A DNA stretch of 64,000 nucleotides, taken from Ectothiorhodospira shaposhnikovii. GTDB taxonomy: Bacteria; Pseudomonadota; Gammaproteobacteria; Ectothiorhodospirales; Ectothiorhodospiraceae. Below, in pieces: positions 9,282 through 18,885 of this stretch (within the stretch, counting starts at the first letter, position 1; each line of letters starts with the position of its first letter). The DNA lies in assembly GCF_022227765.1 (NCBI RefSeq), contig NZ_JAJMLZ010000006.1:186001-250000 (forward strand), read 5' to 3'. A program made the position numbers and the translations under genes. The notes beneath the pieces are model-generated. The model saw only the letters and a program-made list of their open reading frames with translations. It did no database searches and was not told the DNA's origin.

Positions 9282-10160
9282 TCAGCCGAGCATGCCGAGG
9301 TAGGTCTGTACGATGGTGTCGCCCCAGAGCAGGGCAATCCAGCCCGCGGCAGCCAGATAGGGACCGAAGGGAATGGGCAGATTGCGGTCACGTCCCAGCA
9401 CGGCGATGAGCACCAGACCCACCACGGCACCCACCAGGGAGGACAGCAGGATGATCAGGGGGAGCATCTGCCAGCCCAGCCAGGCGCCCAGGGCGGCAAA
9501 GAGCTTGAAGTCACCGTAGCCCATGCCTTCCTTGCCGGTGAGCAATCGGAAGGCATGGTAGACGAGCCACAGGCTCAGGTAACCGAAGACGGCCCCCAGC
9601 AGGCTGCTGGTGGCATCGGTGAACAGCCCTCCCAGATTCAGTACCAGTCCCAGCCACAGCAGGGGCAGGGTGATGACATCCGGCAACAGGGTGGTGCGCA
9701 GGTCGATCACGGTCAGGGCAATCAGGGCCCAGGTCAGCAGCAGGGCCGCCGCGGCCACCCAGGTGACACCGAAATGCCAGACCACGGCCATGGATAGCAG
9801 GGCCGTGGCCATTTCCACCAGTGGGTACTGGGGAGAGATTCTGGCGCCGCACGAGGCGCACTTGCCTCTGAGGAACAGGTAACTGATGAGCGGGATGTTC
9901 TCCAGGGCCGTGATGCGGTGACCGCAGGCAGGACAGGCGGACCGGGGGATGACCAGGTTATAGGGTCCCTGGACCTCTTCGGCATGATCCAGGTTGCCCC
10001 CCCGTGACTGCAGCCATGCCCTTGCCTCGCTTTGCCACTGGCGTTCCATCATCATCGGCAGGCGGTGGATGACCACATTGAGAAAGCTGCCCACCATGAG
10101 GCTGAAGACACCGGTGAGGGTGAGCAGCAGGGTGGGGTTTGCGGCGAGAAGATCGATCAC
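9282..10160 (-). CDS. pilD: Type IV prepilin peptidase / N-methyltransferase
   Basis: PilD is the inner-membrane aspartic peptidase that cleaves and N-methylates type IV prepilins and type II secretion pseudopilins. The 292 residues include the cytoplasmic zinc-binding cysteines CPACGH and CASCGA (about residues 75-105). Eight predicted hydrophobic segments are present. The two catalytic aspartates lie in VIDLRTTLLPDVI and in GMGYGDFKLFAALGAWLGW. The start overlaps the pilC stop by 4 bases, so translation is probably coupled. No major pilin gene lies in the window; its substrates are encoded elsewhere. Confidence 0.97.
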   Translation of the reverse strand: MIDLLAANPTLLLTLTGVFSLMVGSFLNVVIHRLPMMMERQWQSEARAWLQSRGGNLDHAEEVQGPYNLVIPRSACPACGHRITALENIPLISYLFLRGKCASCGARISPQYPLVEMATALLSMAVVWHFGVTWVAAAALLLTWALIALTVIDLRTTLLPDVITLPLLWLGLVLNLGGLFTDATSSLLGAVFGYLSLWLVYHAFRLLTGKEGMGYGDFKLFAALGAWLGWQMLPLIILLSSLVGAVVGLVLIAVLGRDRNLPIPFGPYLAAAGWIALLWGDTIVQTYLGMLG

Positions 10161-11365
10161 ACCACGGCTCCAAGCTGGAAGATGGGAAGATACATGGCAA
10201 TGACCAGACCGCCGACGACAATGCCCAGGAAGGCCATGATCATGGGTTCCATGAGGCTGGAGAGGCCGTCGACCATGTTGTCCACTTCCTCTTCATAGAA
10301 ATCGGCGACCTTGCCCAGCATTTCGTCCAGGGAACCGGATTCTTCCCCGATGGCCACCATCTGTACCACCATGTTGGGAAATACCGCGGAATTCCGCATG
10401 GCCTGCTGGAGCTGGGTGCCGGCCGCGGTTTCGTCGCGCATGCGCAGGGTCGCTTCGGAAAAGAGGGCGTTGCCCGTCGCGCCGGCCACCGACTCCATCG
10501 CTTCCACCAGGGGGACACCGGCGGAGAACATGGTGGACAGGGTCCGGGCAAAGCGGGCAATGGCGGCCTTGCGCAGCAGTTCGCCCACCACCGGGATGCG
10601 CAGGGAGAGCAGGTCGAGCTGACGGCGGAAGGCGGCGGAACGCTGCTTGGCCTGGGTGAACCCGAACACCGCGGCGCCGATACCGCCGAAGATGGCCCAC
10701 CAGTAGCTCTGGAAGAACTCGGAGATACCGATGACGAACTGGGTGAAGACGGGCAGGTCTGCGCCAAAGCCCTGGAACAGGTCCTGAAACTGGGGAACCA
10801 CGAAGATGAGCAGGATGGCGGTGACGATGAAGGCCACCACGATCACGGCGGCGGGATAGAACATGGCCTTCTTGATCTTGGCCTTGAGGGATTCGGTCTT
10901 TTCCTTGTAGGTGGCAATGCGATCCAGCAGGGTTTCCAGGGCGCCGGACTGTTCACCGGCCCCCACCAGGTTGATGACCAGGTCGTCGAAGTAGGCCGGG
11001 TGCCTGGCCAGGGCGCTGGCAAAGGTGGCACCCCCTTCCACGTCCGCCTTGATTCGTAGGATCAGTTCCTGCATGGAGGGATTTTCGTGGCCCCGGCCGA
11101 CGATCTCGAAGGACTGCACCAGGGGCACGCCGGCGCTCATCATGGTGGACATCTGGCGCAGGAAGATGGCGATGTCCTTGGGGGTGATCTTCTTCTTGCC
11201 GCCGAACAGCGGCTTGGGTTTCTTGCGTACCTTGAGCGGGTTGATACCCTGGCGCCGCAGTTCCGCCTTGGCCAGATTTTCGTTGGCGGCGGTGGTCTCG
11301 CCCTTGATCCGGACGCCTTTCTTGTCCACCCCTTCCCAGACGAACACCGTCATTGTCTCGGCCAT
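10157..11365 (-). CDS. pilC: Type IV pilus inner-membrane platform protein PilC
   Basis: PilC is the polytopic platform on which the extension and retraction ATPases act. The 402 residues contain two T2SF/GspF repeats, each starting with a cytoplasmic helical domain. The first is around IAIFLRQMSTMMSAGVPL and the second around IARFARTLSTMFSAGVPLV. Each repeat carries the FxxxLxxL-type hydrophobic hairpin, and three membrane segments are visible. The N-terminal VWEGVDKKGVRIKGE segment is typical of PilC. It sits between pilB (3 bases upstream) and pilD (4-base overlap). Confidence 0.97.
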   Translation of the reverse strand: MAETMTVFVWEGVDKKGVRIKGETTAANENLAKAELRRQGINPLKVRKKPKPLFGGKKKITPKDIAIFLRQMSTMMSAGVPLVQSFEIVGRGHENPSMQELILRIKADVEGGATFASALARHPAYFDDLVINLVGAGEQSGALETLLDRIATYKEKTESLKAKIKKAMFYPAAVIVVAFIVTAILLIFVVPQFQDLFQGFGADLPVFTQFVIGISEFFQSYWWAIFGGIGAAVFGFTQAKQRSAAFRRQLDLLSLRIPVVGELLRKAAIARFARTLSTMFSAGVPLVEAMESVAGATGNALFSEATLRMRDETAAGTQLQQAMRNSAVFPNMVVQMVAIGEESGSLDEMLGKVADFYEEEVDNMVDGLSSLMEPMIMAFLGIVVGGLVIAMYLPIFQLGAVV

Positions 11366-11368
11366 GGT

Positions 11369-13081
11369 TTAGTCCTTGGTCACACGGTTGACTTCTTCAA
11401 GGCTGGTGACACCGGCCTTGACCTTGAGCAGACCGGCCCGCCGGAGGTCGTCGACGCCTTCCGCCCTGGCCTGTTCCGCCAGTTGCATCGAGTTGCCGCC
11501 ATCGAGAATGATCCGCTGCATGGCTTCGGAAATGGGCAATACCTGGTAGATGCCCACCCGTCCCTTGTAGCCGTTGGTGCACTGGTCACATCCCACCGGC
11601 CTGAAGATCTTGAAGCCCTGGTTCACCTCGTCTTCGGTGAAACCCTCCTGCAACAGCACCTCCTTGGGGACGTCTTCGGGCGCCTTGCAATGGTTGCAAA
11701 GCCGCCGGGCCAGACGCTGGGCGATGATGAGCAGGATGGATGAGGCGATGTTGTAAGAGGGGACCCCCATGTTGGCCAGGCGGGTGAGGGTTTGGGGTGC
11801 GTCGTTGGTGTGCAGGGTGGATAGCACCAGGTGACCGGTCTGAGCCGCCTTGATGGCGATTTCGGCGGTTTCCAGGTCGCGGATCTCGCCGACCATGATG
11901 ATGTCGGGGTCCTGCCGCAGAAAGGCCCTCAGGGCGGCGGCAAAGGTCAGCCCCACCTTGGGATTCACGTTGACCTGATTGATGCCCGGCATGTTGATTT
12001 CGGCGGGATCCTCGGCCGTGGAGATGTTCCGGTCCGGGGTGTTGAGGATGCCCAGGCCGGTATAGAGCGAGACGGTCTTGCCCGAGCCGGTAGGGCCGGT
12101 GACCAGGATCATGCCGTAGGGCTTGCTCAGGGCGTTGAGATAGAGTGCTTTCTGGTGCTCTTCGTAGCCCAGGGCGTCGATACCCAGGAAGGCGCTGGTG
12201 GGGTCCAGTATTCGCAGCACCACCTTTTCTCCGTAAAGGGTGGGGCAGGTGTTGACACGAAAGTCGATGGCCCGGTTCTTGGAGAGCTGCATCTTGATGC
12301 GCCCGTCCTGAGGGACGCGTCGTTCGGAGATGTCCATGCGGGACATCACCTTGATGCGGGCGATGATCCGGGGGGCCAGGTTCACCGGTGGGTGGGCCAC
12401 CTCGTCGAGTACCCCGTCCAGGCGGAACCGCACCCGAAAGTCCTTTTCATAGGGTTCGAAGTGGATGTCCGAGGCCTTGCGGTTGATGGCATCCAGCAGC
12501 ACCTTGTTGACGAAGCGGACCACCGGCGTGTCGTCCACTTCGCTTTCGGAAACCTCCGGGCCGCGGTCTTCGGTGTCCGTCATCTCCAGGTTGTCCAGGT
12601 CCTCGTCCATGAGGCCTTCCATCATCGAGGAGGCGTCGTTGAGGCTGTCCTCAATCAGCTTGGACAACTTGTCGTGTTCCACCAGCACCGGTTCGGTGGG
12701 GATGCCGGTGTTGAACTTGATTTCATCCAGGGCGCTGATGTTCATGGGATCGGACATGCCCACGAACAGCCGATTACCCCGCCGGAAGATGGGCAGGGCC
12801 TGATGCTGGCGGATCAGCTTCTCGTCCACCAGTTTGGTGGGCAGGTATTCCTTGTCGAGGGCGTCCAGATCGAACAGGGGGGTACCGAACTCTTCGGCCG
12901 CCGCCTGGGCCAAGCCGCGGGCCTCCACGATCTTTTCCGTCACCAGGTAGGCCACCAGGGGTACCCGTTTCTTGCGGGACTGATCCAGTGCCTTGTTGGC
13001 GTCGGCTTCACTGAGCAATCCGTCTTGAACCAGGCGCCGGGCAAGCCCGCTCAATGGAATGGAGGCGGCAGGTGTGGACAT
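11369..13081 (-). CDS. pilB: Type IV pilus extension ATPase PilB
   Basis: PilB is the hexameric ATPase that powers pilus assembly. The 570 residues hold an N-terminal MshEN/T2SE_N domain (about 1-150), which in some relatives binds c-di-GMP. The core ATPase follows, with Walker A GPTGSGKT (residues 329-336). The Asp box is IMVGEIRDLETAEIAI and the His box is HLVLSTLHTNDA. The tetracysteine zinc motif is CNHCKAPE...CDQCTNGY. The assignment to PilB over GspE rests on neighbouring pilC/pilD and on the SGLARRLVQDGLL N-terminus. A sigma-70-like promoter lies just upstream (13118-13145). Confidence 0.97.
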   Translation of the reverse strand: MSTPAASIPLSGLARRLVQDGLLSEADANKALDQSRKKRVPLVAYLVTEKIVEARGLAQAAAEEFGTPLFDLDALDKEYLPTKLVDEKLIRQHQALPIFRRGNRLFVGMSDPMNISALDEIKFNTGIPTEPVLVEHDKLSKLIEDSLNDASSMMEGLMDEDLDNLEMTDTEDRGPEVSESEVDDTPVVRFVNKVLLDAINRKASDIHFEPYEKDFRVRFRLDGVLDEVAHPPVNLAPRIIARIKVMSRMDISERRVPQDGRIKMQLSKNRAIDFRVNTCPTLYGEKVVLRILDPTSAFLGIDALGYEEHQKALYLNALSKPYGMILVTGPTGSGKTVSLYTGLGILNTPDRNISTAEDPAEINMPGINQVNVNPKVGLTFAAALRAFLRQDPDIIMVGEIRDLETAEIAIKAAQTGHLVLSTLHTNDAPQTLTRLANMGVPSYNIASSILLIIAQRLARRLCNHCKAPEDVPKEVLLQEGFTEDEVNQGFKIFRPVGCDQCTNGYKGRVGIYQVLPISEAMQRIILDGGNSMQLAEQARAEGVDDLRRAGLLKVKAGVTSLEEVNRVTKD

Positions 13082-13117
13082 GGGGACTCTGGGTTTGGGC
13101 TGGGGCCTTCTTATCGC

Positions 13118-13145
13118 ATGTTAGTAGCTGTCGTTATCAAGTCAA
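13118..13145 (-). promoter_or_regulatory. Sigma-70-type promoter of the pilBCD-coaE-zapD operon
   Basis: On the minus strand the -35 hexamer TTGACT (13140-13145) and the -10 hexamer TAACAT (13118-13123) are separated by 16 bases. They end 36 bases before the pilB start. The region is AT-rich compared with its surroundings, which supports the call. No PilR/sigma-54 (-24/-12) element was seen here. Confidence 0.5.
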
Positions 13146-13230
13146 CAAGGACTTTCAGAGATTGCGGGCCGGAATGGGTTGGAAGGCTTGGTTCGGTGGC
13201 GCCCTCCCGGACATCCGTGAAAATGGGCTT

Positions 13231-14595
13231 TCAGGGGGGCAGTCCGAGCTTCTTGAGCCGGTAACTCAGTTGCCTGGCCGTCAGCCCCAGCAGCCGGGCG
13301 GCGGTCGCGCCGTGACCTCCCGCCTGTTCCAGGGCGGTCAGCAGGACCTGTCTTTCCTGCTGTTCCAGCTGTTGCTCCAGGGGTTTGAGGGGTTCTCCGG
13401 CAAGCGGGGCAGGCGGCGTCACGGCACTGGGCAGTTGCAGGTCCTCCACCCGAATGATGTCGCTGTCGCACAGGGTGGCCGCCCGCTCCAGGATGTTTTC
13501 CAGCTCCCTGACGTTGCCCGGATAGTCGTAGGTCATCAGTCCCTGCATGGCATCCGGGCTGAGTCGCCTGGGCGGTTCCTGCCAGCGCTGGGCCAGCCTG
13601 GAGAGGATGTGTGACGCCAGATGCGGGAGGTCTTCCCGGCGCTCCCGCAGGGGAGGGACGCGCAATTCGATCACATTCAGGCGATAGAACAGATCCTGGC
13701 GGAACCGCCCCGCCTGCACCTCCCGGCTCAGGTCCTTGTGGGAGGCAGAGAGAATGCGCACGTCCAGGGCGATCTCGTGGGCGGCCCCGATGGGCTTGAT
13801 GGCCCGTTCCTGGATGGCGCGCAACAGCTTCACCTGCATGTGCAGCGGCAGTTCCGCCACTTCATCGAGAAAGAGGGTCCCCCCCTGAGCCGCCTGGAAC
13901 AGGCCCTGCTTGTCGGCCACCGCACCGGTGAAGCTGCCCTTGAGGTGACCGAAGAACTCGCTTTCCATGAGTTCGGCGGGGATGGCGCCGCAGTTCACCG
14001 GCACGAAAGGCCGATCCACCCGGGGACCCTGGCGGTGAATTTCCCGGGCCACCCTTTCCTTGCCGCTACCGGATTCGCCCAGGATATAGACCGGTGCCTG
14101 GCTTCTGGCCAGCTTGAGGATGGTGGCCTTGAGCTGACGCATGGCCGGTGCATCACCCAGGAGATGCTCCTCCCTGGGTGGCTGGTGTCTGGTCGAGGCC
14201 GCATCATTGCCTTCACCGTCGCCGGGTTTGCCCAGTTTCAGGGCGCTGCCCACCAGATCCCTGAGGATGTTCAGGTCCACGGGCTTGGAGACAAAGTCAA
14301 AGGCCCCCGACTTGAGGGCCTGAACGGCGGAATCCATGCTGCCGTAGGCCGTGATGACCGCCACCGGCAGCTCCGGATAGTAGGCCTGGATGTGCTCCAC
14401 CAGCTCGATGCCGTCACCATCCGGCAGGCGCATGTCCGTCAGGCACAGATCAAAGGGTTCGTTGCCGAGCAGCCGTTTTGCCTCCCTGACGGTCCCTGCG
14501 GAGCGGGTATGGAGCCGCATGCGGCCGAGGGTGATCTCCAGGAGTTCCCGGATATCCGGCTCATCGTCGATGATCAGTACGTTCTGGATGCTCAT
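13231..14595 (-). CDS. pilR: Sigma-54-dependent response regulator PilR
   Basis: PilR is the NtrC-family activator that switches on pilin transcription with sigma-54 after phosphorylation by PilS. Three domains are visible. The receiver (1-120) has the acidic pair DDE near residue 11 and phospho-acceptor D54 in LTDMRLPDG. The AAA+ domain (about 150-385) has Walker A GESGSGKE and the sigma-54 contact loop GSFTGA (serine is usual in PilR). The Fis-type DNA-binding helix follows (about 410-454, GGHGATAARLLGLTARQLSYRLKKLG). The start overlaps the pilS stop by 4 bases. Targets such as pilA are not in the window. Confidence 0.96.
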   Translation of the reverse strand: MSIQNVLIIDDEPDIRELLEITLGRMRLHTRSAGTVREAKRLLGNEPFDLCLTDMRLPDGDGIELVEHIQAYYPELPVAVITAYGSMDSAVQALKSGAFDFVSKPVDLNILRDLVGSALKLGKPGDGEGNDAASTRHQPPREEHLLGDAPAMRQLKATILKLARSQAPVYILGESGSGKERVAREIHRQGPRVDRPFVPVNCGAIPAELMESEFFGHLKGSFTGAVADKQGLFQAAQGGTLFLDEVAELPLHMQVKLLRAIQERAIKPIGAAHEIALDVRILSASHKDLSREVQAGRFRQDLFYRLNVIELRVPPLRERREDLPHLASHILSRLAQRWQEPPRRLSPDAMQGLMTYDYPGNVRELENILERAATLCDSDIIRVEDLQLPSAVTPPAPLAGEPLKPLEQQLEQQERQVLLTALEQAGGHGATAARLLGLTARQLSYRLKKLGLPP

Positions 14596-16262
14596 GCCTG
14601 TCGGGAGCGCCGGCCTTCCATGACGGGGGTGGTGGTTTCATGGGGCGGAAACTGAATGCGAAAGCAACTTCCGCCGGTGGGTAGCGGGATGTAGTCGAGC
14701 GTGCCGCCATTGTTTTCGCACAGCTCGCGGGAGATGTACAGGCCAAGTCCGGTGCCTTCATTGCCGGTGCTGACGAAGGGCTCGAAGAGTCGTCGGGCAA
14801 TCGACGGGTTCACGCCGCGGCCCTGGTCGATGATGTCCAGGGTGGCGTGGCGACTCACGTCCCGGGTGCCGCCCTGGATCAGGATGCGCGCGGGCTGTCC
14901 GGCCCGGGTGCCATAGCGCAGGGCATTGGTGCACAGGTTCCAGACCACCTGATGCAGTTGCTCCGCATCAAAGCAGGCCCGGGCGTCCTCGGGCCGAATG
15001 GACAGCTCCAGTTGCGCGCGTTCCAGGTTGTGGTGCCGGCAGAATTCGTCGGCGAAGCGTTCCAGCCACGGTCGCAGGGCCAGGACCTCGATCCGGGGAG
15101 CCTGACGCCGGGACAGGTCCAGCACGTTCTGAATGACCTGGTTCATCCGGCGGCTCTGGTCCTGGATGATGCCCACCAGACGGCGGTCCGCCCGATTGAG
15201 CTCATCGGATTCCCCGAGCAGCTGGGCGGCATGACTGATGGCGCCCAGGGGGTTGCGGATCTCGTGGGCGATGCTGGCGGTGAGACGTCCCAGGGATGCG
15301 AGCTTGATGGACTGCATCTGTCTGCGCAGTTCCGCCGTGTCTTCCAGCAGGATGACGGTGCCGATGGGCTTGTCCACCCCCAGGCGGGTGAATCGTACCC
15401 GTAGTTCGGGGCTGTGCCCGTTGGCCGGGAGGGTCCGGTGACCGGCGCCGGTGGGATGTCGCAGCCACTCCTGCAGGGCACCGTAAAGTTCCGGCGCCAG
15501 GCGGCTCAGGTCGCTGGTATCGGCGGTCACCGGGTTGCCCAGCAGCAGCCAGGCGGACTCATTGATCAGGTAAACGTGCCGGTCATCATTGACCACGATG
15601 ACGCCCGATTGCATGCGGTCGATGATGTGGGCATTGAGTTCGGCCATGTTGGCCAGGTCCACGCTGCGGCGCTGGGCCAGATCCTCGCTTTCCATGGCCC
15701 TGCGGGCCAGCACCAGGGCCAGCAGGGCGGTGGCGAACAGGCCGGCCCCCAGCAGGCCGGTCTGGGTGAGGGCGGAATCGCGGCCGGGTTCAAACCAGTA
15801 GCCGTGGATCTGCGCCAGCAGCAGGGCGATGGAGGCCAGCGCGGCAAAGAACAGGGCGGGGCGCCCGGGCGCCAGCAGTCCCAGGCCGGCAATGGCCGGG
15901 ATTGCCAGCATGCCCAGGCCGCTGGTGACGCCTCCGCTGGTGTAGGTGAGCAGGGTGATGAGGCTGATGTCCGTGGCCGCCTGCAGGTAGATCTGCAAGG
16001 ATGCCGGAAGTCGCCGTAACCGTGCGGCAATGCCGAACCCCAGGCTCAGCAGCAGATAGGTGAAGGCGAACAGCAAAAACAGGCGGGGATGGGAACTGCC
16101 GAGCGCCTGGGGGCCGGTGCCGAAGACCTCCAGGGCCGTGAGCATACCCGCCACGAAGAAGCGATAAAGACTGAAGAGTCGCAGCGCACGCCAGACATCG
16201 CCGGCGGCGCTCCCGACGACGCCATGCTCCGGCATCATCCGGTCCGACAGGAGAAAAGACAT
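14592..16262 (-). CDS. pilS: Sensor histidine kinase PilS
   Basis: PilS is the membrane sensor kinase paired with PilR. The 556 residues show about six hydrophobic segments in the first 190 residues. A PAS-like domain follows (about 205-310, MQSGVIVVNDDRHVYLINES). The H-box is SIAHEIRNPLGAISHAAQLL. The N-box region is WNLCTNALRYG, with G-boxes DQGRGVNPSIARRLFEPF and GTGLGLYISREL. In Pseudomonas PilS reads membrane pilin levels; the same role is inferred here. The gene is coupled to pilR, and a PP0621-type gene lies 47 bases upstream on the same strand. Confidence 0.95.
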   Translation of the reverse strand: MSFLLSDRMMPEHGVVGSAAGDVWRALRLFSLYRFFVAGMLTALEVFGTGPQALGSSHPRLFLLFAFTYLLLSLGFGIAARLRRLPASLQIYLQAATDISLITLLTYTSGGVTSGLGMLAIPAIAGLGLLAPGRPALFFAALASIALLLAQIHGYWFEPGRDSALTQTGLLGAGLFATALLALVLARRAMESEDLAQRRSVDLANMAELNAHIIDRMQSGVIVVNDDRHVYLINESAWLLLGNPVTADTSDLSRLAPELYGALQEWLRHPTGAGHRTLPANGHSPELRVRFTRLGVDKPIGTVILLEDTAELRRQMQSIKLASLGRLTASIAHEIRNPLGAISHAAQLLGESDELNRADRRLVGIIQDQSRRMNQVIQNVLDLSRRQAPRIEVLALRPWLERFADEFCRHHNLERAQLELSIRPEDARACFDAEQLHQVVWNLCTNALRYGTRAGQPARILIQGGTRDVSRHATLDIIDQGRGVNPSIARRLFEPFVSTGNEGTGLGLYISRELCENNGGTLDYIPLPTGGSCFRIQFPPHETTTPVMEGRRSRQA

Positions 16263-16309
16263 GCTGCCCGCATTCTGCGTGGACGTCCGGTCTCACACCA
16301 CAACGCGGC

Positions 16310-16561
16310 TCATTCTCGTGTAGACTCTTGCGACAGGGCCAGATCCCGGTGAGACTCGGAACAGAAGGGTTTGCCGCCTTCCCACAGACTTTCCTCCTCG
16401 GGAATGTGCAGGCCGCAGTAATGACAGCGCAGCATCTTGCCGGAGGTCTTTTGCCGGAGCTTGGCGGGATGCTCGGGGCGGGGTACGTCCGGTGTCTTGA
16501 GCATGAGCCGGACCACCATGAAGACCAGAACGATGGATGCGATCAAGAACAGGATTTGCAT
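16310..16561 (-). CDS. PP0621-family membrane protein with a MYND/zinc-ribbon-like cluster
   Basis: The 83-residue product has one N-terminal membrane segment (residues 2-21) and a short cytoplasmic part. That part carries C-x2-C (CHYCGLHIPEEE) and, downstream, FCSESH, which together could hold one zinc ion. This matches the PP0621 family of small proteins that often sits just upstream of pilS in gammaproteobacteria. No function is known. The gene is co-oriented with pilS and divergent from sucC. Confidence 0.85.
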   Translation of the reverse strand: MQILFLIASIVLVFMVVRLMLKTPDVPRPEHPAKLRQKTSGKMLRCHYCGLHIPEEESLWEGGKPFCSESHRDLALSQESTRE

Positions 16562-16632
16562 GGCGTGGTGATTCGATTTTGAGTGGTGTATGAGAAGGTA
16601 CTACAGAACGTGTGTCGGCGGTGAGTCCGTCA

Positions 16633-16659
16633 GCCCCGAGGCGTCATGTCCGCCGGGGC
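16633..16659 (+). other. Hairpin in the sucC upstream region
   Basis: GCCCC (16633-16637) plus GGCG (16640-16643) can pair with CGCC (16651-16654) plus GGGGC (16655-16659). The loop is 7 bases, with a GA bulge. It lies 40 bases before the sucC start, within the 137-base divergent intergenic region. It may be a leader structure or the terminator of an unseen short transcript. No further evidence is available. Confidence 0.35.
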
Positions 16660-16698
16660 ACCCGCCGTCTCCATCCATACCTTTGATACTGTGAAACT

Positions 16699-17868
16699 AT
16701 GAACCTTCATGAATTCCAGGCCAAGGGCCTCTTTCGCGATTATCGGATTCCGGTGCCGTCCGGTGTCTCCATCGAGGGGCTCGACGACCTGGATGATGCC
16801 ATGAATACCCTGGGAGGCGATGCCTGGGTCGTCAAGGCCCAGGTGCATGCCGGTGGTCGCGGCAAGGCCGGTGGCGTCAGGCTGGTCCGGGGACGTGATG
16901 CACTCAAGGCCGCGGCCGAGGACCTGCTGGGTACCACTCTGGTCACCCACCAGACCGGCCCCGCGGGCCTCCCCGTGAACACCCTGCTGATCGAATCCCT
17001 CACCGACATCCGGCGTGAGCTCTACCTGGGCCTGCTGGTGGACCGGGCTACCCGCCGTGTCGCCATCATGGCCTCGGCGGCGGGCGGCATGGACATCGAG
17101 GAGGTGGCCGCCAGCACCCCGGAGAAGCTGCTGACCCTGTTCGTGGATCCGGTCGCGGGCATCATGCCTTATCAGGGGCGTCGCGTCGCCTTTGCCCTGG
17201 GCCTGGAAGGCCGGCAGGTCAATGAGTTCGTGGCGCTGCTCACCCGGCTCTATACCCTGTTCATCGAAGCCGATGCCAGCCTGATCGAGATCAACCCGCT
17301 GGTGGTCACCGGAGAGGGCGGCCTGGTGGCCCTGGACGGCAAGATCAACCTGGACGACAACGCCCTCTACCGGCACCCCGCCCTGGCGGCGTTGCGGGAC
17401 GCCAGCCAGGAAGATGCCCGCGAGGCCAGGGCCAGGGAGCATGAACTCAATTATGTTCGCCTGGACGGCAATATCGGTTGCATGGTCAACGGCGCGGGAC
17501 TGGCCATGGCCACCATGGACCTGATCAAGCTCCACGGCGGTGAGCCGGCCAACTTCCTGGACGTGGGCGGCGGCACCACCGCGGCCCGGGTGACCGAGGC
17601 CTTCAAGCTCATCCTCTCCGACGACTCGGTCAAGGCCGTGTTCGTGAACATCTTCGGCGGCATCGTCCGCTGTGACCTGATCGCCGAGGGGATCATCGCG
17701 GCGGTCAAGGAAGTCCATGTGGGCGTGCCCGTGGTGGTACGCCTGGAAGGCACCAACGTGGAGCAGGGCCGGGCCCTGCTGGCGCAGAGTGATCTCAACA
17801 TCATCGCCGCCGAAAGTTTGACCGATGGTGCCCTCAAGGTGGTGAAGGCCGCGGCCAAGGCCGCCTGA
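16699..17868 (+). CDS. sucC: Succinate-CoA ligase (ADP-forming) beta subunit
   Basis: SucC is the nucleotide- and succinate-binding subunit of succinyl-CoA synthetase in the TCA cycle. The 389 residues start [15 protein letters not shown]. They contain the ATP-grasp fold, with [43 protein letters not shown] and the catalytic loop [19 protein letters not shown]. The C-terminal CoA-ligase part begins at FLDVGGGT. No Shine-Dalgarno sequence precedes the ATG; the upstream bases read TTTGATACTGTGAAACT. sucD follows after 63 bases. The genes are not linked to sucAB or sdh here, so they form an independent sucCD unit. Confidence 0.97.
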   Translation: MNLHEFQAKGLFRDYRIPVPSGVSIEGLDDLDDAMNTLGGDAWVVKAQVHAGGRGKAGGVRLVRGRDALKAAAEDLLGTTLVTHQTGPAGLPVNTLLIESLTDIRRELYLGLLVDRATRRVAIMASAAGGMDIEEVAASTPEKLLTLFVDPVAGIMPYQGRRVAFALGLEGRQVNEFVALLTRLYTLFIEADASLIEINPLVVTGEGGLVALDGKINLDDNALYRHPALAALRDASQEDAREARAREHELNYVRLDGNIGCMVNGAGLAMATMDLIKLHGGEPANFLDVGGGTTAARVTEAFKLILSDDSVKAVFVNIFGGIVRCDLIAEGIIAAVKEVHVGVPVVVRLEGTNVEQGRALLAQSDLNIIAAESLTDGALKVVKAAAKAA

Positions 17869-17931
17869 CGGGCAGGGGACGAGCGGGCCGGCATGCCGGA
17901 TTCAGACAGACGAAGCTGACACGGATTCTTC

Positions 17932-18801
17932 ATGAGCATTCTCATCGACAAGCATACTCGGGTCATCTGCCAGGGGTTCACCGGCAAGCAGGGTACTTTC
18001 CACACCGAACAGGCCATGGCCTACGGCACGCGGATGGTGGGCGGAGTCACCCCGGGCAAGGGCGGACAGCGGCATCTGGGGCTGCCGGTGTTCGACACCG
18101 TGCATGACGCGGTCCGCGATACCGGGGCCAATGCCACCATGATCTATGTCCCGGCCGCCTTTGCCGCCGATGCCATCCTGGAGGCCGCGGATGCCGGGAT
18201 CGAGATCATCGTCTGTATCACCGAGGGGATTCCCGTGCTGGACATGCTTAAGGTGAAGGCCGCCCTTACCGGCAGCCGTTCCCGGCTCATCGGTCCCAAC
18301 TGCCCGGGTGTCATCACCCCCGGGGCCTGCAAGATCGGCATCATGCCCGGACATATTCATCAGCCGGGCAAGGTGGGTATCGTCTCCCGTTCCGGGACCC
18401 TCACCTACGAGGCGGTCAAGCAGACCACCGACGCGGGCCTGGGGCAGAGCACCTGTGTGGGTATCGGGGGCGATCCCATCCATGGGATGAATTTCGTCGA
18501 CTGTCTGCGCCTGTTCCAGGAGGACGCGCAGACCGAGGGCATCATCATGGTGGGCGAGATCGGCGGCAGTGCCGAGGAGGAGGCCGCGGCCTTCATCCGC
18601 GATCACGTGACCAAGCCGGTGGTGGCCTATATCGCCGGTGTCACCGCGCCGCCGGGACGCCGCATGGGGCATGCCGGGGCGATCATCTCCGGTGGTCAGG
18701 GGACCGCGGATCAGAAATTCGCTGCCCTGGAGGCGGCCGGTGTCGCTGCGGTGCGTTCGCCCGCGGAGATGGGGGGGCGGCTCAAGGCCCTGATGGGCTG
18801 A
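17932..18801 (+). CDS. sucD: Succinate-CoA ligase alpha subunit
   Basis: SucD binds CoA and carries the phosphohistidine intermediate of succinyl-CoA synthetase. The 289-residue protein begins [21 protein letters not shown] (CoA-binding Rossmann part). It has [11 protein letters not shown] and [11 protein letters not shown] segments and the active-site histidine in [13 protein letters not shown]. It pairs with sucC to give the alpha-beta unit. A strong perfect hairpin lies 24 bases after the stop (18826-18852) and probably ends or processes the sucCD transcript. Confidence 0.97.
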   Translation: MSILIDKHTRVICQGFTGKQGTFHTEQAMAYGTRMVGGVTPGKGGQRHLGLPVFDTVHDAVRDTGANATMIYVPAAFAADAILEAADAGIEIIVCITEGIPVLDMLKVKAALTGSRSRLIGPNCPGVITPGACKIGIMPGHIHQPGKVGIVSRSGTLTYEAVKQTTDAGLGQSTCVGIGGDPIHGMNFVDCLRLFQEDAQTEGIIMVGEIGGSAEEEAAAFIRDHVTKPVVAYIAGVTAPPGRRMGHAGAIISGGQGTADQKFAALEAAGVAAVRSPAEMGGRLKALMG

Positions 18802-18825
18802 CGGCCAAGGGTTTCCATGTTCACG

Positions 18826-18852
18826 GACCACCACCCCGACGGGGTGGTGGTC
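18826..18852 (+). terminator. Perfect 12-bp hairpin after sucD
   Basis: GACCACCACCCC (18826-18837) pairs perfectly with GGGGTGGTGGTC (18841-18852) across a 3-base loop GAC. The bases right after the stem are TCCTGTTGTC; a T-run (TTTTT) appears only about 15 bases further on. It is therefore terminator-like but not a textbook intrinsic terminator. It could also be an RNA-processing or stability element between sucCD and nadE. Confidence 0.55.
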
Positions 18853-18885
18853 TCCTGTTGTCACCTGTTTTTGAATGTTCGGACC